Origin: an uncultured Oscillospiraceae bacterium
Lineage (GTDB): Bacteria; Bacillota; Clostridia; Oscillospirales; Oscillospiraceae
Assembly (NCBI GenBank): GCA_934565775.1
Contig: CAKTIN010000001.1
Span: 44,728 to 108,727, forward strand
Direction: 5' to 3'
DNA length: 64,000 nucleotides
The notes beneath the pieces were generated by a model. That model saw nothing but the letters and a program-made list of their open reading frames with translations, was not told where the DNA came from and did not search any database. Positions within the stretch are counted from its first letter, which is position 1; each line of letters starts with the position of its first letter. Positions 41,048-50,322 of the stretch are shown in pieces. The translations under genes were made by a program, and so were the position numbers.

Positions 41048-42808
41048 TTACCAGCTGACGCGCTCCACGGTGTAGCCTGCGGCGCGGAGCCCGGCCACCA
41101 GGCCGTCCTCTCCCAGAATGTGGGCCAGGCCCACGCAGTAAAACACCCGCTGGCCGTCCTCCAGGAAGCCGATGGCCTTTTTCAGCATCTCCGGGTTCCG
41201 CTCTCCCATAAGGTAGGCCTCGTATTCCTCGTTGGCCTCGTCGATCTCCTCCTGGGTGAAGCCCTCGGGGAGCTCCTCGCCGTCAAGGGTCTCGTCCTGC
41301 TCCTCCTGGGTCAGATACTCGGTCAGCGCCTGCTCGGAGCCCTGGCACCAGAGCTCGTACATCTCCCGCAGGGAGGCGCGGTACTCCTCGGCGTCCTGCT
41401 GGGCGGCCTCCAGAAGCAGGAGCTCCTGGAGCCGGTCGCTGCACCCCAGGCCGATGGCCAGGTGCTCCGCCGGATCCTCCAGGCTGATAACCGGCAGGTC
41501 CTTGTCGTGGGCCCGGAGCAGGAGGCGGTAATCCACGCCGTAGTCGCTGTACATTCCGTCTCCGGTTTGCAGGGCGGAGTTGAGGTTGCTGGACCACACC
41601 GCCGCCTGCATCTGGTCCAGGAAGAACCGGTACTGCCCTGCGCGCTTCATGGCCGCCACCCCCAGGTCATAGGTGTTCTGGGAAACGTGGTCCGTAATGG
41701 CGCTGCCGTCGTCGTAATAATAGTGGCTTTGCAGCTCCTGGGCGTAGTCCTCGTCCTCGTCCATCCGCTCCTCCATCTCCACCAGATCGACCTCCACGGC
41801 CAGAGCCTCCGCCCCGTCCAGGGCGTCATAAATCCCCTGGGGCAGATAGCTGGTGCGGGGATCGCCCACATGAATCGAGCCCAGGAGCCACAGCTCCCCG
41901 CCCTCGGGACTGGTGACATGGTAGAACAGGGGCTGGGCCTTCTCCTCGGGCTCGGGGATGGGGCCGTCCCGCTGGGTGATCTCCCGGTAGGCGCCGGGGG
42001 CGCCGGGCTCCGCGGTGAGATAGATGTCGCAGTACATTTCATAGGACTGCCCCTCCACCTCGTAGGTGAAGCCCAGGTGCTCGGAATAGGCTAGCAGAGC
42101 GCCGGTCTCCTTGTCCACCAGGGCGTAGAAGCCGGAGGGGACCATTTCCTTCTCCAGAGACAGAGACTTCAGGGCGCTGTAATCAATGCCCATGTTGCCG
42201 CACAGGACCTGCTCCAGGCTGTCGGCAAAGACCGCGTCATAGGAAAACTCCATGTACCACCGGTCCCCCAGGTCCTCCGGCTCCGTGTCCTCCAGCAGGT
42301 CCCACTGGGGGCCGGGCTGCAGGAGGCTGCTCTGGATGGTCCGCTCCAGGAATTTCGGGCGGCCCTCGGTGGTCCGCTCCTGGGCGGCGTCCTGGATGGT
42401 GTAAACGCCGTCAAAATAGGAGCGGGTGGATTCCTGCTGGGTGACCTCTCCCTGATAGTTGTACAGGTGGTTGGTCTTGCAGGAAAACAGGAAATCCTCC
42501 CCGTGGCCGTAGCCGTAATACTTCTGGGTGGTCTCCTGGGCGAAGCCTGCCAGGGCGCAGACGTACAGCTCGTCGCTGAAATAGCTCAGGCTGTCCGCCT
42601 GAAAGGCGCTGGAAAAGGCCTGCTCCAGCAGCGTGGCGCAGGTGAGGGCATCCGGCTCGGTCTCGGGCTCGGTTTCGGGCTCCGTGGCCGGTTCGGTGGG
42701 GGCGGCGGTGGGCGCGGCGGAGGGCTCGGTAGCCGCCGGGGCGGTCCGGCAGGCGGCCAGACTCAGGCAAAGGGCAAGGACCAGGAGTGCAGAGAGCAGC
42801 TGTTTCAT
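41048..42808 (-). CDS. TraB/GumN family lipoprotein
   Basis: 586 residues. Lipoprotein signal MKQLLSALLVLALCLSLAAC, a Thr/Glu/Pro-rich linker (about 24-50), an unknown domain (about 50-285), and a TraB/GumN domain (about 291-586) marked by ELWLLGSIHVGDP with the metal-binding histidine, ALAVEVDLVEME, and the C-terminal FYCVGLAHILGEDGLVAGLR. The family is thought to be metal-dependent proteases or erythromycin-esterase-fold enzymes; here it would act outside the membrane. ATG 42808 has GGAAGG upstream; the longer frame is not coding. Next to the methyltransferase gene on the same strand. Confidence 0.85.
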   Translation of the reverse strand: MKQLLSALLVLALCLSLAACRTAPAATEPSAAPTAAPTEPATEPETEPETEPDALTCATLLEQAFSSAFQADSLSYFSDELYVCALAGFAQETTQKYYGYGHGEDFLFSCKTNHLYNYQGEVTQQESTRSYFDGVYTIQDAAQERTTEGRPKFLERTIQSSLLQPGPQWDLLEDTEPEDLGDRWYMEFSYDAVFADSLEQVLCGNMGIDYSALKSLSLEKEMVPSGFYALVDKETGALLAYSEHLGFTYEVEGQSYEMYCDIYLTAEPGAPGAYREITQRDGPIPEPEEKAQPLFYHVTSPEGGELWLLGSIHVGDPRTSYLPQGIYDALDGAEALAVEVDLVEMEERMDEDEDYAQELQSHYYYDDGSAITDHVSQNTYDLGVAAMKRAGQYRFFLDQMQAAVWSSNLNSALQTGDGMYSDYGVDYRLLLRAHDKDLPVISLEDPAEHLAIGLGCSDRLQELLLLEAAQQDAEEYRASLREMYELWCQGSEQALTEYLTQEEQDETLDGEELPEGFTQEEIDEANEEYEAYLMGERNPEMLKKAIGFLEDGQRVFYCVGLAHILGEDGLVAGLRAAGYTVERVSW

Positions 42809-42879
42809 AGGGACCTTCCTTCCTATTTCTGGAGAATGTGTGCAATTCCGTTTTTGGGCAGAAAAGGTGCAAAGGGGAG

Positions 42880-43686
42880 CTATCTTTCCCCGTGGAGCAG
42901 GCCCAGCTGGTAAAAGGCCACGGCGCTGGCAGCCGCCACATTCAGAGAGTCCACCCCGTGGGTCATGGGGATCATGACGGTGTAATCGCACCGGGCGATG
43001 GTGTCCGGGGCCAGGCCGTCGCCCTCGGTGCCCATGACCACGGCCAGCCGCTCCTCCGCCCCCAGCCGGGGGTCGGACAGGCGCAGGGAGTCCTGCCGCA
43101 GGGCCATGGCGGCGGTCTTGAAGCCCAGGCTGTGAAGCTGGGCCTGCCAGTCCCCCTCCAGATAGGTCCAGGGCACCTGGAACACCGTGCCCATGCTCAC
43201 CCGCACCGCCCGGCGGTACAGCGGGTCGCTGCCCGCGCTGGTCAGGAGCACCGCGTCCATGCCCAGGGCGGCGGCGGAGCGGAAAATGGCCCCGATGTTG
43301 GTGGGATTCATGACATTCTCCAGGACGGCCACCCGCCGGGCCCCCCGGCACAGGTCCTCCGCCCGGGGCAGAGGCGGGCGGCGCATGGCGCAGAGCATCC
43401 CCCGGGTCAGGTGAAAGCCCGTAAGCCGGATCAGCACCTCTGCCGGGGCGGCGTAGACGGGGATCTCCCCGCACCGGTCCAGGAGGGGCTGGGCCTTGCC
43501 CTGGAGGTACTTTTCCTCCGTCAGGAAGGACACGGGGACGCACCCGGCGTCCAGAGCCCGGCCGATGACCAGGGGACTCTCCGCAATAAACAGGGCGTTG
43601 GCCGGGTCCGCCCGGTTCAGCAGCTGGTTTTCCGTCAGCCGGGCGTATACGTCCAGGCCCGGGTCGGAAAAATCCGTAATTTTCAT
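42880..43686 (-). CDS. SpoU/TrmH family RNA 2'-O-methyltransferase
   Basis: 268-residue SPOUT methyltransferase. Motif 1 NVMNPTNIGAIFRSAAALGM (about 124), motif 2 VVMGTEGDGL (about 222) and motif 3 IPMTHGVDSLNVAAASAVAF (about 245) form the trefoil-knot SAM site. The N-terminal SPLVIGRALDAGCVPVSFLT is the substrate-binding L30e-like part. It methylates ribose in rRNA or tRNA. The start is one of two close ATGs (43686, 43698); MKITDFSDPGLDVYARLTE is where the family begins. Promoter faces the pst operon. Confidence 0.9.
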   Translation of the reverse strand: MKITDFSDPGLDVYARLTENQLLNRADPANALFIAESPLVIGRALDAGCVPVSFLTEEKYLQGKAQPLLDRCGEIPVYAAPAEVLIRLTGFHLTRGMLCAMRRPPLPRAEDLCRGARRVAVLENVMNPTNIGAIFRSAAALGMDAVLLTSAGSDPLYRRAVRVSMGTVFQVPWTYLEGDWQAQLHSLGFKTAAMALRQDSLRLSDPRLGAEERLAVVMGTEGDGLAPDTIARCDYTVMIPMTHGVDSLNVAAASAVAFYQLGLLHGER

Positions 43687-43783
43687 AATCTTTCCCATAG
43701 AAATCCCCGAATTCTTCTTTTTCTTCATTATACCCTTTTGCCGGAGGCATTGCAAGGGGCAATCCGCCCGGGCCTTTTGGAAT

Positions 43784-43838
43784 TTGACATGGATTTTACA
43801 AGAGCTGGCTTTTTCTTTTTACCTCCCGGGACTATAGT
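43784..43838 (+). promoter_or_regulatory. Pho box and promoter of the pst operon
   Basis: Four hexamers at exact 11-bp spacing: TTGACA (43784), TTTACA (43795), TGGCTT (43806) and TTTTAC (43817). Direct TT(A/C/T)ACA-like repeats with 5-nt gaps are the binding pattern of PhoP-type regulators in Firmicutes. A -10 TATAGT lies at 43833-43838. The operon encodes such a regulator (47951). Confidence 0.7.
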
Positions 43839-43892
43839 AGTTGGCGTAAGGAAGAGATATCCTGAGAATGATTGAAAAGGAGATTTTCAAAA

Positions 43893-44696
43893 ATGAAAAA
43901 GTTGTTTGCAATTCTGCTGGCGACGCTTCTGGTCGCGGCGCTGTTCGCCGGGTGCGGCAGCAAGAGCGGTACGGTAACCACCGACGGCTCCACCTCTATG
44001 GAAAAAGTCATCAACACCCTGGGTGAGGACTTCATGGCCAAGAATTCCGGCCTGACCTTCACCTATAATCCCACAGGTTCCGGTTCCGGCATCAAGGCCG
44101 TGTCCGAGGGCCGGTGCGATATCGGCCTGTCCAGCCGGAAGCTGAAGGACGAAGAGAAGGCACAGGGCCTCAAGGAGACCACCCTTGCTCTGGACGGTAT
44201 CGCCATGATTGTCAATCCTGCCAACCCCGTGTCCGATCTGGATGTGGAGACCATCGCCAAGATCTACACCGGCGAGATCACCAACTGGAAGGACCTGGGC
44301 GGCAATGACGCCGAGATCGTCCTCATCGGCCGTGAGGCCGGGAGCGGCACCCGGGACGGCTTTGAGTCCATCACCAAGACCGAGGGCAACTGCAAGTATC
44401 GCCAGGAGCTGACCTCCACCGGCGACGTAATCACCACGGTTGCGCAGAACCCCGACGCCATCGGCTACGCCTCTCTGGCGGCGCTGAAGGATACGGTCAA
44501 GGCTCTGCAGGTGAACGGCGTGACCCCCACGGAGGACACCGTGAAGGACGGCAGCTATGTGATCCAGCGTCCCTTCGTCCTGGTGACCAAGGACGGCCAG
44601 GCCCTGTCCGACGCGGCCCAGAAGTTCTTCGATTACGCTACCAGCCACGATGTGGCGGAGCTGATCGCCAAGGCCGGCGCTGTGGCGGTGAACTGA
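43893..44696 (+). CDS. pstS: Phosphate ABC transporter substrate-binding lipoprotein PstS
   Basis: 267 residues. Lipobox LFAGC (Cys about 20). The mature protein starts VTTDGSTSMEKVINTLGEDF, and has NPTGSGSGIKAVSEGRCDIG and GREAGSGTRDGFESI, the phosphate-binding loops of PstS. ATG 43893 follows AAAAGGAGA at 9 nt. First gene of pstSCAB-phoU; a hairpin after it lets PstS be made in excess of the membrane proteins. Under Pho control (43784-43838). Confidence 0.95.
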   Translation: MKKLFAILLATLLVAALFAGCGSKSGTVTTDGSTSMEKVINTLGEDFMAKNSGLTFTYNPTGSGSGIKAVSEGRCDIGLSSRKLKDEEKAQGLKETTLALDGIAMIVNPANPVSDLDVETIAKIYTGEITNWKDLGGNDAEIVLIGREAGSGTRDGFESITKTEGNCKYRQELTSTGDVITTVAQNPDAIGYASLAALKDTVKALQVNGVTPTEDTVKDGSYVIQRPFVLVTKDGQALSDAAQKFFDYATSHDVAELIAKAGAVAVN

Positions 44697-44716
44697 GTCC
44701 ATACAATGGAAAAGAA

Positions 44717-44757
44717 AAAGGCAATCGGAACGAAGGCATCGGACCGATTGCCCTTTT
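44717..44757 (+). terminator. Intercistronic attenuator/terminator between pstS and pstC
   Basis: AAAGGCAATCGG pairs with CCGATTGCCCTTT around a 15-nt loop and ends in TTTT. Placed directly after pstS inside the operon, it would reduce transcription of the downstream genes. Confidence 0.7.
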
Positions 44758-44774
44758 CCCCGTAGGAGAACGGT

Positions 44775-45689
44775 ATGACACAAAACGGTAAAAAGCGCAC
44801 CATAGAAAACGCGGACAGGCGCTTCAGCAGCCAGCTCTTTGAGGGAATCATCCATGGCATTTTCCTGCTCCTGGGGCTGATTGCCGTGGGCTTCGTCCTG
44901 CTCATTACCATTTATCTGGTGGTGGCGGGCATTCCCGCCATCCGCAAGGTGGGGCTGATCCCCTTCCTCTTCGGCAAGACCTGGGCCTCCACGGCTGCGG
45001 ACCCGCAGTTCGGCATCCTGCCCTTTCTGCTCACCACGGTGTACGGCACTGCGGGAGCCATGGTCCTGGGCGTGCCTGTGGGATTCTTCACGGCGGTGTA
45101 TCTGGCCAAGGCCGCGCCCCCGAAGGTCAAGTCCGTGATGGAGGAGGCCGTAAGCCTCCTGGCGGGCATCCCCTCGGTGGTTTACGGCCTGGTGGGTATG
45201 CTGGTGCTGGTGCCCGGGATCCGGAAGCTGTTCCACATCCCCGACGGCTCCGGCCTGCTGGCGGCGATCATCGTCCTGTCCATTATGGTCCTGCCCTCCA
45301 TTATCAAGGTGACCATTACGGCTCTGGAGGCCGTGCCGCCGGAGTATGAGGACGCCTCCCTGGCCCTGGGGGCCACCCCGGTGGAGACCTTCTTCCGGGT
45401 GTCCGTCCCCGCCGCCAAGAGCGGCATTGCCGCCGCCATTGTGCTGGGCGTGGGCCGGGCCATCGGCGAGGCCATGGCGGTGATGATGGTGGCGGGCAAT
45501 GTCCCCAATATGCCCAGCCTGTTCCAGAGCGTGCGGTTCCTGACCACGGCCGTGGCCAGCGAAATGTCCTACGCCGGCGGCCTGCAGCGGCAGGCCCTGT
45601 TCTCCATCGCCCTGGTGCTGTTCCTGTTCATTATGCTGATCAACGCCGGGCTGAACTTCTTCCTGAAGCGGAATAAGGAGGGCGCGTAA
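44775..45689 (+). CDS. pstC: Phosphate ABC transporter permease PstC
   Basis: 304 residues, six membrane segments. ILPFLLTTVYGTAGAMVLGV and LLAGIPSVVYGLVGMLVLVP are PstC blocks, and the loop EYEDASLALGATPVETFFRV contacts the ATPase. It imports phosphate with PstA and PstB. It follows the pstS attenuator and ends 1 nt before pstA. Confidence 0.94.
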   Translation: MTQNGKKRTIENADRRFSSQLFEGIIHGIFLLLGLIAVGFVLLITIYLVVAGIPAIRKVGLIPFLFGKTWASTAADPQFGILPFLLTTVYGTAGAMVLGVPVGFFTAVYLAKAAPPKVKSVMEEAVSLLAGIPSVVYGLVGMLVLVPGIRKLFHIPDGSGLLAAIIVLSIMVLPSIIKVTITALEAVPPEYEDASLALGATPVETFFRVSVPAAKSGIAAAIVLGVGRAIGEAMAVMMVAGNVPNMPSLFQSVRFLTTAVASEMSYAGGLQRQALFSIALVLFLFIMLINAGLNFFLKRNKEGA

Positions 45690-45690
45690 T

Positions 45691-46551
45691 ATGGACAAAA
45701 CCATTTCCAAGAGCCGAAAGGCTTATATCGGCCTGATGAAGGCTCTGATGTATCTGGCCGCCGGGATCACCGGAGCGCTGACCCTGTTTCTGATCGTGTT
45801 CGTTCTGGCAAAGGGCCTGCCCCATGTGACCTGGGATCTGGTGAGTACCTCCCCCAGCTACCTCACCGAGCATATCGGCATTTTGCCGGATCTGCTCAAT
45901 ACCCTGTACCTGGTCCTGGCCACGCTGCTCATCGTCCTGCCCCTGGGGGTGGGGGCGGCGATCTACCTGACGGAGTACGCCTCCAACAAGCGGATGGTGG
46001 CCGCCATCGAGTATGCGGCGGAGACCCTGTCCGGTATTCCCTCCATTATTTACGGCCTGGTGGGTATGCTGTTCTTCTGCGAGTTTTTGGGGATGCAGAC
46101 CTCCCTGCTGGCCGGTGCGCTGACCCTGGTGATGATGAACCTGCCCACGGTGATGCGTACCACCCAGGAGAGCCTGAAAACCGTCCCCCAGAGCTACCGG
46201 GAGGGCGCCTTCGGCCTGGGCGCCGGAAAGTGGCGGGTGGTGCGGACGGTGGTCCTCCCCGGCTGCATCGACGGCGTGGTGACGGGCTGCATCCTGTCCG
46301 TGGGCCGGATCCTGGGCGAGTCGGCGGCCCTGCTGTTTACCGCGGGCTTTGCCCACGCGCTGAACGGCCTGTTCAAGGGGCTTGTGAGCCCCGGCGCGTC
46401 GCTGACCGTGGCGCTGTACCTGTATGCCAAGGAAAGCGGCGAATTTGAGGTGGCCTTTGCCATCGGCGCCATTTTGATGGTGCTCACCCTGCTCATCAAC
46501 CTGTCGGCCACTCTGGTGGGCAAATATTTCAAGAAGAGGAAAGCGCTATGA
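45691..46551 (+). CDS. pstA: Phosphate ABC transporter permease PstA
   Basis: 286 residues, six membrane segments. [20 protein letters not shown] and the EAA loop [20 protein letters not shown] are PstA signatures. Second half of the transport channel. Starts 1 nt after pstC and overlaps pstB by 4 nt (ATGA). Confidence 0.94.
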   Translation: MDKTISKSRKAYIGLMKALMYLAAGITGALTLFLIVFVLAKGLPHVTWDLVSTSPSYLTEHIGILPDLLNTLYLVLATLLIVLPLGVGAAIYLTEYASNKRMVAAIEYAAETLSGIPSIIYGLVGMLFFCEFLGMQTSLLAGALTLVMMNLPTVMRTTQESLKTVPQSYREGAFGLGAGKWRVVRTVVLPGCIDGVVTGCILSVGRILGESAALLFTAGFAHALNGLFKGLVSPGASLTVALYLYAKESGEFEVAFAIGAILMVLTLLINLSATLVGKYFKKRKAL

Positions 46552-47303
46552 GTACGATCATGACCGCCAAGGATCTGTGCCTGTGGTACGGGAGCCATCA
46601 GGCCCTGCAAAATATTTCCATCGAAATTCCCGAGAAGAGCATTACGGCCCTCATCGGCCCCTCGGGCTGCGGCAAGTCCACCTTCCTCAAGACCCTGAAC
46701 CGGATGAACGACCTGATCCCGGGGGTGAAGATCACGGGCCGGGTGGAGTATAAGGGGCGGGACATTTACGCCCCCAACGTGGATGTGAACATCCTGCGCC
46801 GGGAGGTGGGCATGGTGTTCCAGAAGCCGAACCCCTTCCCCATGAGCATTTACGACAACGTGGCCTACGGGCCCCGGACCCACGGGGTCAAGAATAAAGC
46901 CAAGCTGGACGGCATAGTGGAAAAGGCCCTGCGGAACGCGGCCATCTGGGACGAGGTCAAGGACCGGCTGAAGAAGAACGCCCTGGGCCTGTCCGGCGGG
47001 CAGCAGCAGCGGCTGTGCATCGCCCGGGCTCTGGCGGTGGAGCCGGAGGTGCTGCTTATGGATGAGCCCACCTCGGCCCTGGACCCCATCTCCACCTCGA
47101 AGATCGAGGAGCTGGCGGTGAGCCTGAAGGACCGGTACACCATCGTCATCGTCACCCACAATATGCAGCAGGCCGTGCGGATCTCGGATCAGACCGCCTT
47201 CTTCCTGCTGGGCGAGCTGGTGGAGTACGGCGACACGGAAAAGATGTTCTCCGACCCGGAGGACAAGCGCACCGAGGATTATATTACCGGGAGGTTTGGA
47301 TAA
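46548..47303 (+). CDS. pstB: Phosphate ABC transporter ATPase PstB
   Basis: 251 residues. Walker [21 protein letters not shown] (the CGKST-x-L-x-x-N-R-M form is specific for PstB), signature [15 protein letters not shown], Walker [21 protein letters not shown]. Cytoplasmic ATPase that drives phosphate uptake. Overlaps pstA at the start and shares one base (TAATG) with phoU. Confidence 0.96.
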   Translation: MSTIMTAKDLCLWYGSHQALQNISIEIPEKSITALIGPSGCGKSTFLKTLNRMNDLIPGVKITGRVEYKGRDIYAPNVDVNILRREVGMVFQKPNPFPMSIYDNVAYGPRTHGVKNKAKLDGIVEKALRNAAIWDEVKDRLKKNALGLSGGQQQRLCIARALAVEPEVLLMDEPTSALDPISTSKIEELAVSLKDRYTIVIVTHNMQQAVRISDQTAFFLLGELVEYGDTEKMFSDPEDKRTEDYITGRFG

Positions 47304-47947
47304 TGAGAAGCCGCTTTGATGAGCAGCTGGCCCTGCTGAATAAAGAGCTGATCGAAATGGGCGCCCTGTGCGAGGAGGCCATCTCCCTGGCGGCCCAGGC
47401 CCTGAGCCCGGCCAACCGGAGCCTGGCCCAGAAGATCGCCCCGGTGGACGGGGAGATCGACCAGAAGGAGCGGGATATTGAGAGCCTGTGCCTGAAGCTG
47501 CTGCTGCAGCAGCAGCCTGTGGCCCGGGACCTGAGACTGATCTCCGCCGCGCTGAAAATGATTACGGATATGGAGCGCATCGGCGACCAGGCGGAGGACA
47601 TTGCGGAGATCGTCACCTACCTCTCCGGCCGGGACGCGGAGGACGGAGGCCTGCTCCGGGAAATGGCCAATTCTGCCAGCAAAATGGTCACGGAAAGTGT
47701 TGATGCTTTTGTAAAACATGATATAATATTGGCAGATAAAGTCATAGCGGAGGATGATATTGTAGATCGGTACTTTGACCAGGTCAAAAGCGCCCTGATC
47801 GCCAATATCGCCCGGGACCCGTCGGACGGCGCCTATGCCCTGGATCTGCTGATGATCGCCAAGTATTTTGAGCGCATCGGGGACCATGCGGTGAACCTGG
47901 CACAGTGGGTGATCTTCTCCGTGACCGGCGTACACAAGGAGGGGTAA
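47303..47947 (+). CDS. phoU: Phosphate signalling complex protein PhoU
   Basis: 214 residues, two PhoU helical repeats: KMITDMERIGDQAEDIAEIV and MIAKYFERIGDHAVNLAQWV carry the E/D-x-x-R-(I)-G-D metal-binding motif. It links the Pst transporter to the sensor kinase and damps the Pho response when phosphate is ample. Sits between pstB and the two-component genes, as expected. Confidence 0.94.
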   Translation: MRSRFDEQLALLNKELIEMGALCEEAISLAAQALSPANRSLAQKIAPVDGEIDQKERDIESLCLKLLLQQQPVARDLRLISAALKMITDMERIGDQAEDIAEIVTYLSGRDAEDGGLLREMANSASKMVTESVDAFVKHDIILADKVIAEDDIVDRYFDQVKSALIANIARDPSDGAYALDLLMIAKYFERIGDHAVNLAQWVIFSVTGVHKEG

Positions 47948-47950
47948 CGC

Positions 47951-48628
47951 GTGATTTGGTGCGTAGAGGACGACGCCAGCATTCGGGATATTGAGGTATA
48001 CGCCCTGAGCTCTACGGGCTTCCAGGCCCGGGGCTTCGGGGACGGAGCCGCCTTCTGGCAGGCCCTGGAGGCCGGGGAACGCCCGGAGCTCATCGTGCTG
48101 GACGTGATGCTGCCCGGGGTGGACGGCATCGAGCTGCTGCGGCGGCTGAAGGCCAGCCCGGAGCTGCGGGAGATTCCCGTGGTGATGGCCACGGCCAAGG
48201 GGGCGGAGTACGACAAGATCCAGGGGCTGGATCTGGGGGCGGATTATTACCTCACCAAGCCCTTCGGGGTGATGGAGTTCGTCTCCTGCGTAAAGGCGGT
48301 GCTCCGCCGGTGCCGGCCCAACAGCCCCAAGCGCCTGCTGCGCATGGGCGGGCTGGAGGTCAATCTGGACGAGCATACCGTCACGGCGGACGGGGAGAAA
48401 ATCGTCCTGACCTATAAGGAATTTGAGCTGCTGCGGCTGTTTCTGTCCCATCCGGGTATGGCCTTTACCCGGGACCAGCTGTTTAACGAGGTCTGGGGCA
48501 TGGACTACTGCGGCGAGACCCGGACGGTGGATATGCACATCCGCACCCTGCGGCAGAAGCTGGGGGCCTACGGCGCATGGATCCAGACCGTCCGAAACGT
48601 GGGCTATCGCCTGGAGGGAAAGGTATGA
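47951..48628 (+). CDS. OmpR-family response regulator (PhoB/PhoP-like)
   Basis: 225 residues. Receiver domain with WCVEDDASIRDIEVYALSST, phospho-Asp in LIVLDVMLPGVDGIELL (about 53) and DLGADYYLTKPFG; C-terminal winged helix with GMAFTRDQLFNEVWGMDYCG and TVDMHIRTLRQKLG. Location in the pst operon and the Pho box at 43784 identify it as the phosphate regulator. GTG start. Overlaps the kinase gene by 4 nt. Confidence 0.92.
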   Translation: MIWCVEDDASIRDIEVYALSSTGFQARGFGDGAAFWQALEAGERPELIVLDVMLPGVDGIELLRRLKASPELREIPVVMATAKGAEYDKIQGLDLGADYYLTKPFGVMEFVSCVKAVLRRCRPNSPKRLLRMGGLEVNLDEHTVTADGEKIVLTYKEFELLRLFLSHPGMAFTRDQLFNEVWGMDYCGETRTVDMHIRTLRQKLGAYGAWIQTVRNVGYRLEGKV

Positions 48629-50277
48629 CAAGTAAAATTTTCAAGTCCATCCTCCTGGTGGCGGCAGTGGTGCTGCTGGCCAGTGTGCTGCTGATCATGG
48701 GGGTGCTGTATGACTATTTCGGCGGGCTGCAGCAGTCTCAGCTCCGGGATAAGCTGGAGCTGGCGGCGATCTCCGTGGAGGAGGGCGGGACGGCCTACCT
48801 CTCCCAGATCCACGCCGAGCGCTATCGTCTGACCTGGATCGGAGCGGACGGCACGGTGCTGTATGATACCAGCGCCGACGGCAGCGCCATGGAAAACCAC
48901 GGCCAGCGGGAAGAGGTACGCCAGGCTCTGGCCACCGGCACCGGGGAGAGCACCCGGTATTCCGCCACGCTGATGGAAAAGACTACCTATCTGGCCCAGC
49001 GGCTGGGGGACGGGACGGTGCTGCGGATCTCCGCCGCCTCTGCCACGGTGGGGCGCCTGGCCCTGGGGCTGCTCCAGCCGGTGCTGGCGGTGCTGCTGGT
49101 GGCGCTGATCCTCTCCGGCGTGCTGGCCAACGGCCTGGCCAAGCGGATCGTGCAGCCGCTGAACAATCTGGATTTGGAGGAGCCGCTGGAGAACGATACT
49201 TACCCGGAGCTGGCCCCGCTGCTGGGGCGCATTGACCGGCAGCACAGCGAGATCACCCGCCAGGTCCGGCGGCTGAAGCAGAAAACCGACGAATTCGCCC
49301 AGATCACCGCCAACCTCACCGAGGGCCTGGTGCTGCTGGACGAGAAGGGGAAGATCCTCAGCCTGAACCCCGCCGCCGCCCGGATCTTTGGGGCGGACCA
49401 GGGGGCCGTGGGGCAGGATCTGCTGACCCTGGACCGGACCCCGGCTACCAGCCGGGCGGTGGAGACCGCCCTGGCCCAGGGGCACAGCGAGGTCTGCCGG
49501 GAACTGGACGGCCGGGAGTATCAGCTGGACATCAGCCGCATCGTCTCCGGGGACGAGACCCTGGGCGCGGTGATTCTGGCCTTTGACATTACGGACCGGG
49601 AGCGGGCGGAGCGGACCCGGCGGGAGTTTACCGCCAACGTGTCCCATGAGCTGAAAACGCCCCTTCAGGGGATCATCGGCAGCGCCGAGCTCATTGAGAC
49701 CGGCATGGTCAAGCCCGAGGATATGCCCCGGTTTGTCGGGCACATCCGCCAGGAGGCGGCCCGTCTGGTGACGCTCATTGACGACATTATCCGCCTGTCC
49801 CAGCTGGACGAGGGCGAGCAGCTGCCCCGGACGGAGGTGGACCTGCTGAGCCTGGCCCAGGAGGTGGAGACCAACCTCCGCGCCGCTGCGGAAAAGCGGG
49901 GCATTACCCTGACCGTGGAGGGCGAGGGCGAAAGGGTCCAGGGGGTTCCCCGGCTGCTGTATGAGATTGTGTACAATCTGTGCGACAATGCCATTAAGTA
50001 CAATGTGGACGGGGGAAGCGTCCATGTTGCGGTGGAGGGCGACGAGCTGTGCGCCCGGGTCATTGTGGCAGATACGGGTATCGGCATTCCCGCCGCCCAG
50101 CAGGACCGGGTGTTCGAGCGGTTCTACCGGGTGGACAAGAGCCATTCCAAGGCCTCCGGCGGCACGGGGCTGGGCCTGTCCATTGTAAAGCACGCGGTGC
50201 AGTACCACGGCGGGCGCATCGCTCTGGAGAGCGAGCCCGGCAAGGGCACCCGGATCACCGTGACCTTCCCGAAATAA
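48625..50277 (+). CDS. Phosphate sensor histidine kinase (PhoR-like)
   Basis: 550 residues. Helix 1 (ILLVAAVVLLASVLLIMGVL, about 8-28), an extracellular domain of about 120 residues, helix 2 (about 150-172), a PAS domain (ITANLTEGLVLLDEKGKILS, about 225-330), HisKA with the phospho-His in FTANVSHELKTPLQGIIGSA (about 342), and an HATPase with NLCDNAIKYN and GGTGLGLSIVKHAVQYHGG. It phosphorylates the regulator encoded just upstream. ATG 48625 overlaps the regulator stop. Confidence 0.93.
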   Translation: MTSKIFKSILLVAAVVLLASVLLIMGVLYDYFGGLQQSQLRDKLELAAISVEEGGTAYLSQIHAERYRLTWIGADGTVLYDTSADGSAMENHGQREEVRQALATGTGESTRYSATLMEKTTYLAQRLGDGTVLRISAASATVGRLALGLLQPVLAVLLVALILSGVLANGLAKRIVQPLNNLDLEEPLENDTYPELAPLLGRIDRQHSEITRQVRRLKQKTDEFAQITANLTEGLVLLDEKGKILSLNPAAARIFGADQGAVGQDLLTLDRTPATSRAVETALAQGHSEVCRELDGREYQLDISRIVSGDETLGAVILAFDITDRERAERTRREFTANVSHELKTPLQGIIGSAELIETGMVKPEDMPRFVGHIRQEAARLVTLIDDIIRLSQLDEGEQLPRTEVDLLSLAQEVETNLRAAAEKRGITLTVEGEGERVQGVPRLLYEIVYNLCDNAIKYNVDGGSVHVAVEGDELCARVIVADTGIGIPAAQQDRVFERFYRVDKSHSKASGGTGLGLSIVKHAVQYHGGRIALESEPGKGTRITVTFPK

Positions 50278-50281
50278 ACAG

Positions 50282-50319
50282 AGCGCCCTGCCTTCAATCA
50301 TCGAAGGCAGGGCGCTTTT
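50282..50319 (+). terminator. Intrinsic terminator of the phosphate operon
   Basis: AGCGCCCTGCCTTC-AATCATC-GAAGGCAGGGCGCT then TTTG, 4 nt after the kinase stop. Confidence 0.88.
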
Positions 50320-50322
50320 GCG

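Noticed and set aside
41048-43762. One long 904-residue frame covering the TraB gene and continuing upstream
   Set aside because: A lipoprotein signal with its own ribosome binding site starts at 42808, and the upstream part is antisense-frame reading of the methyltransferase gene.
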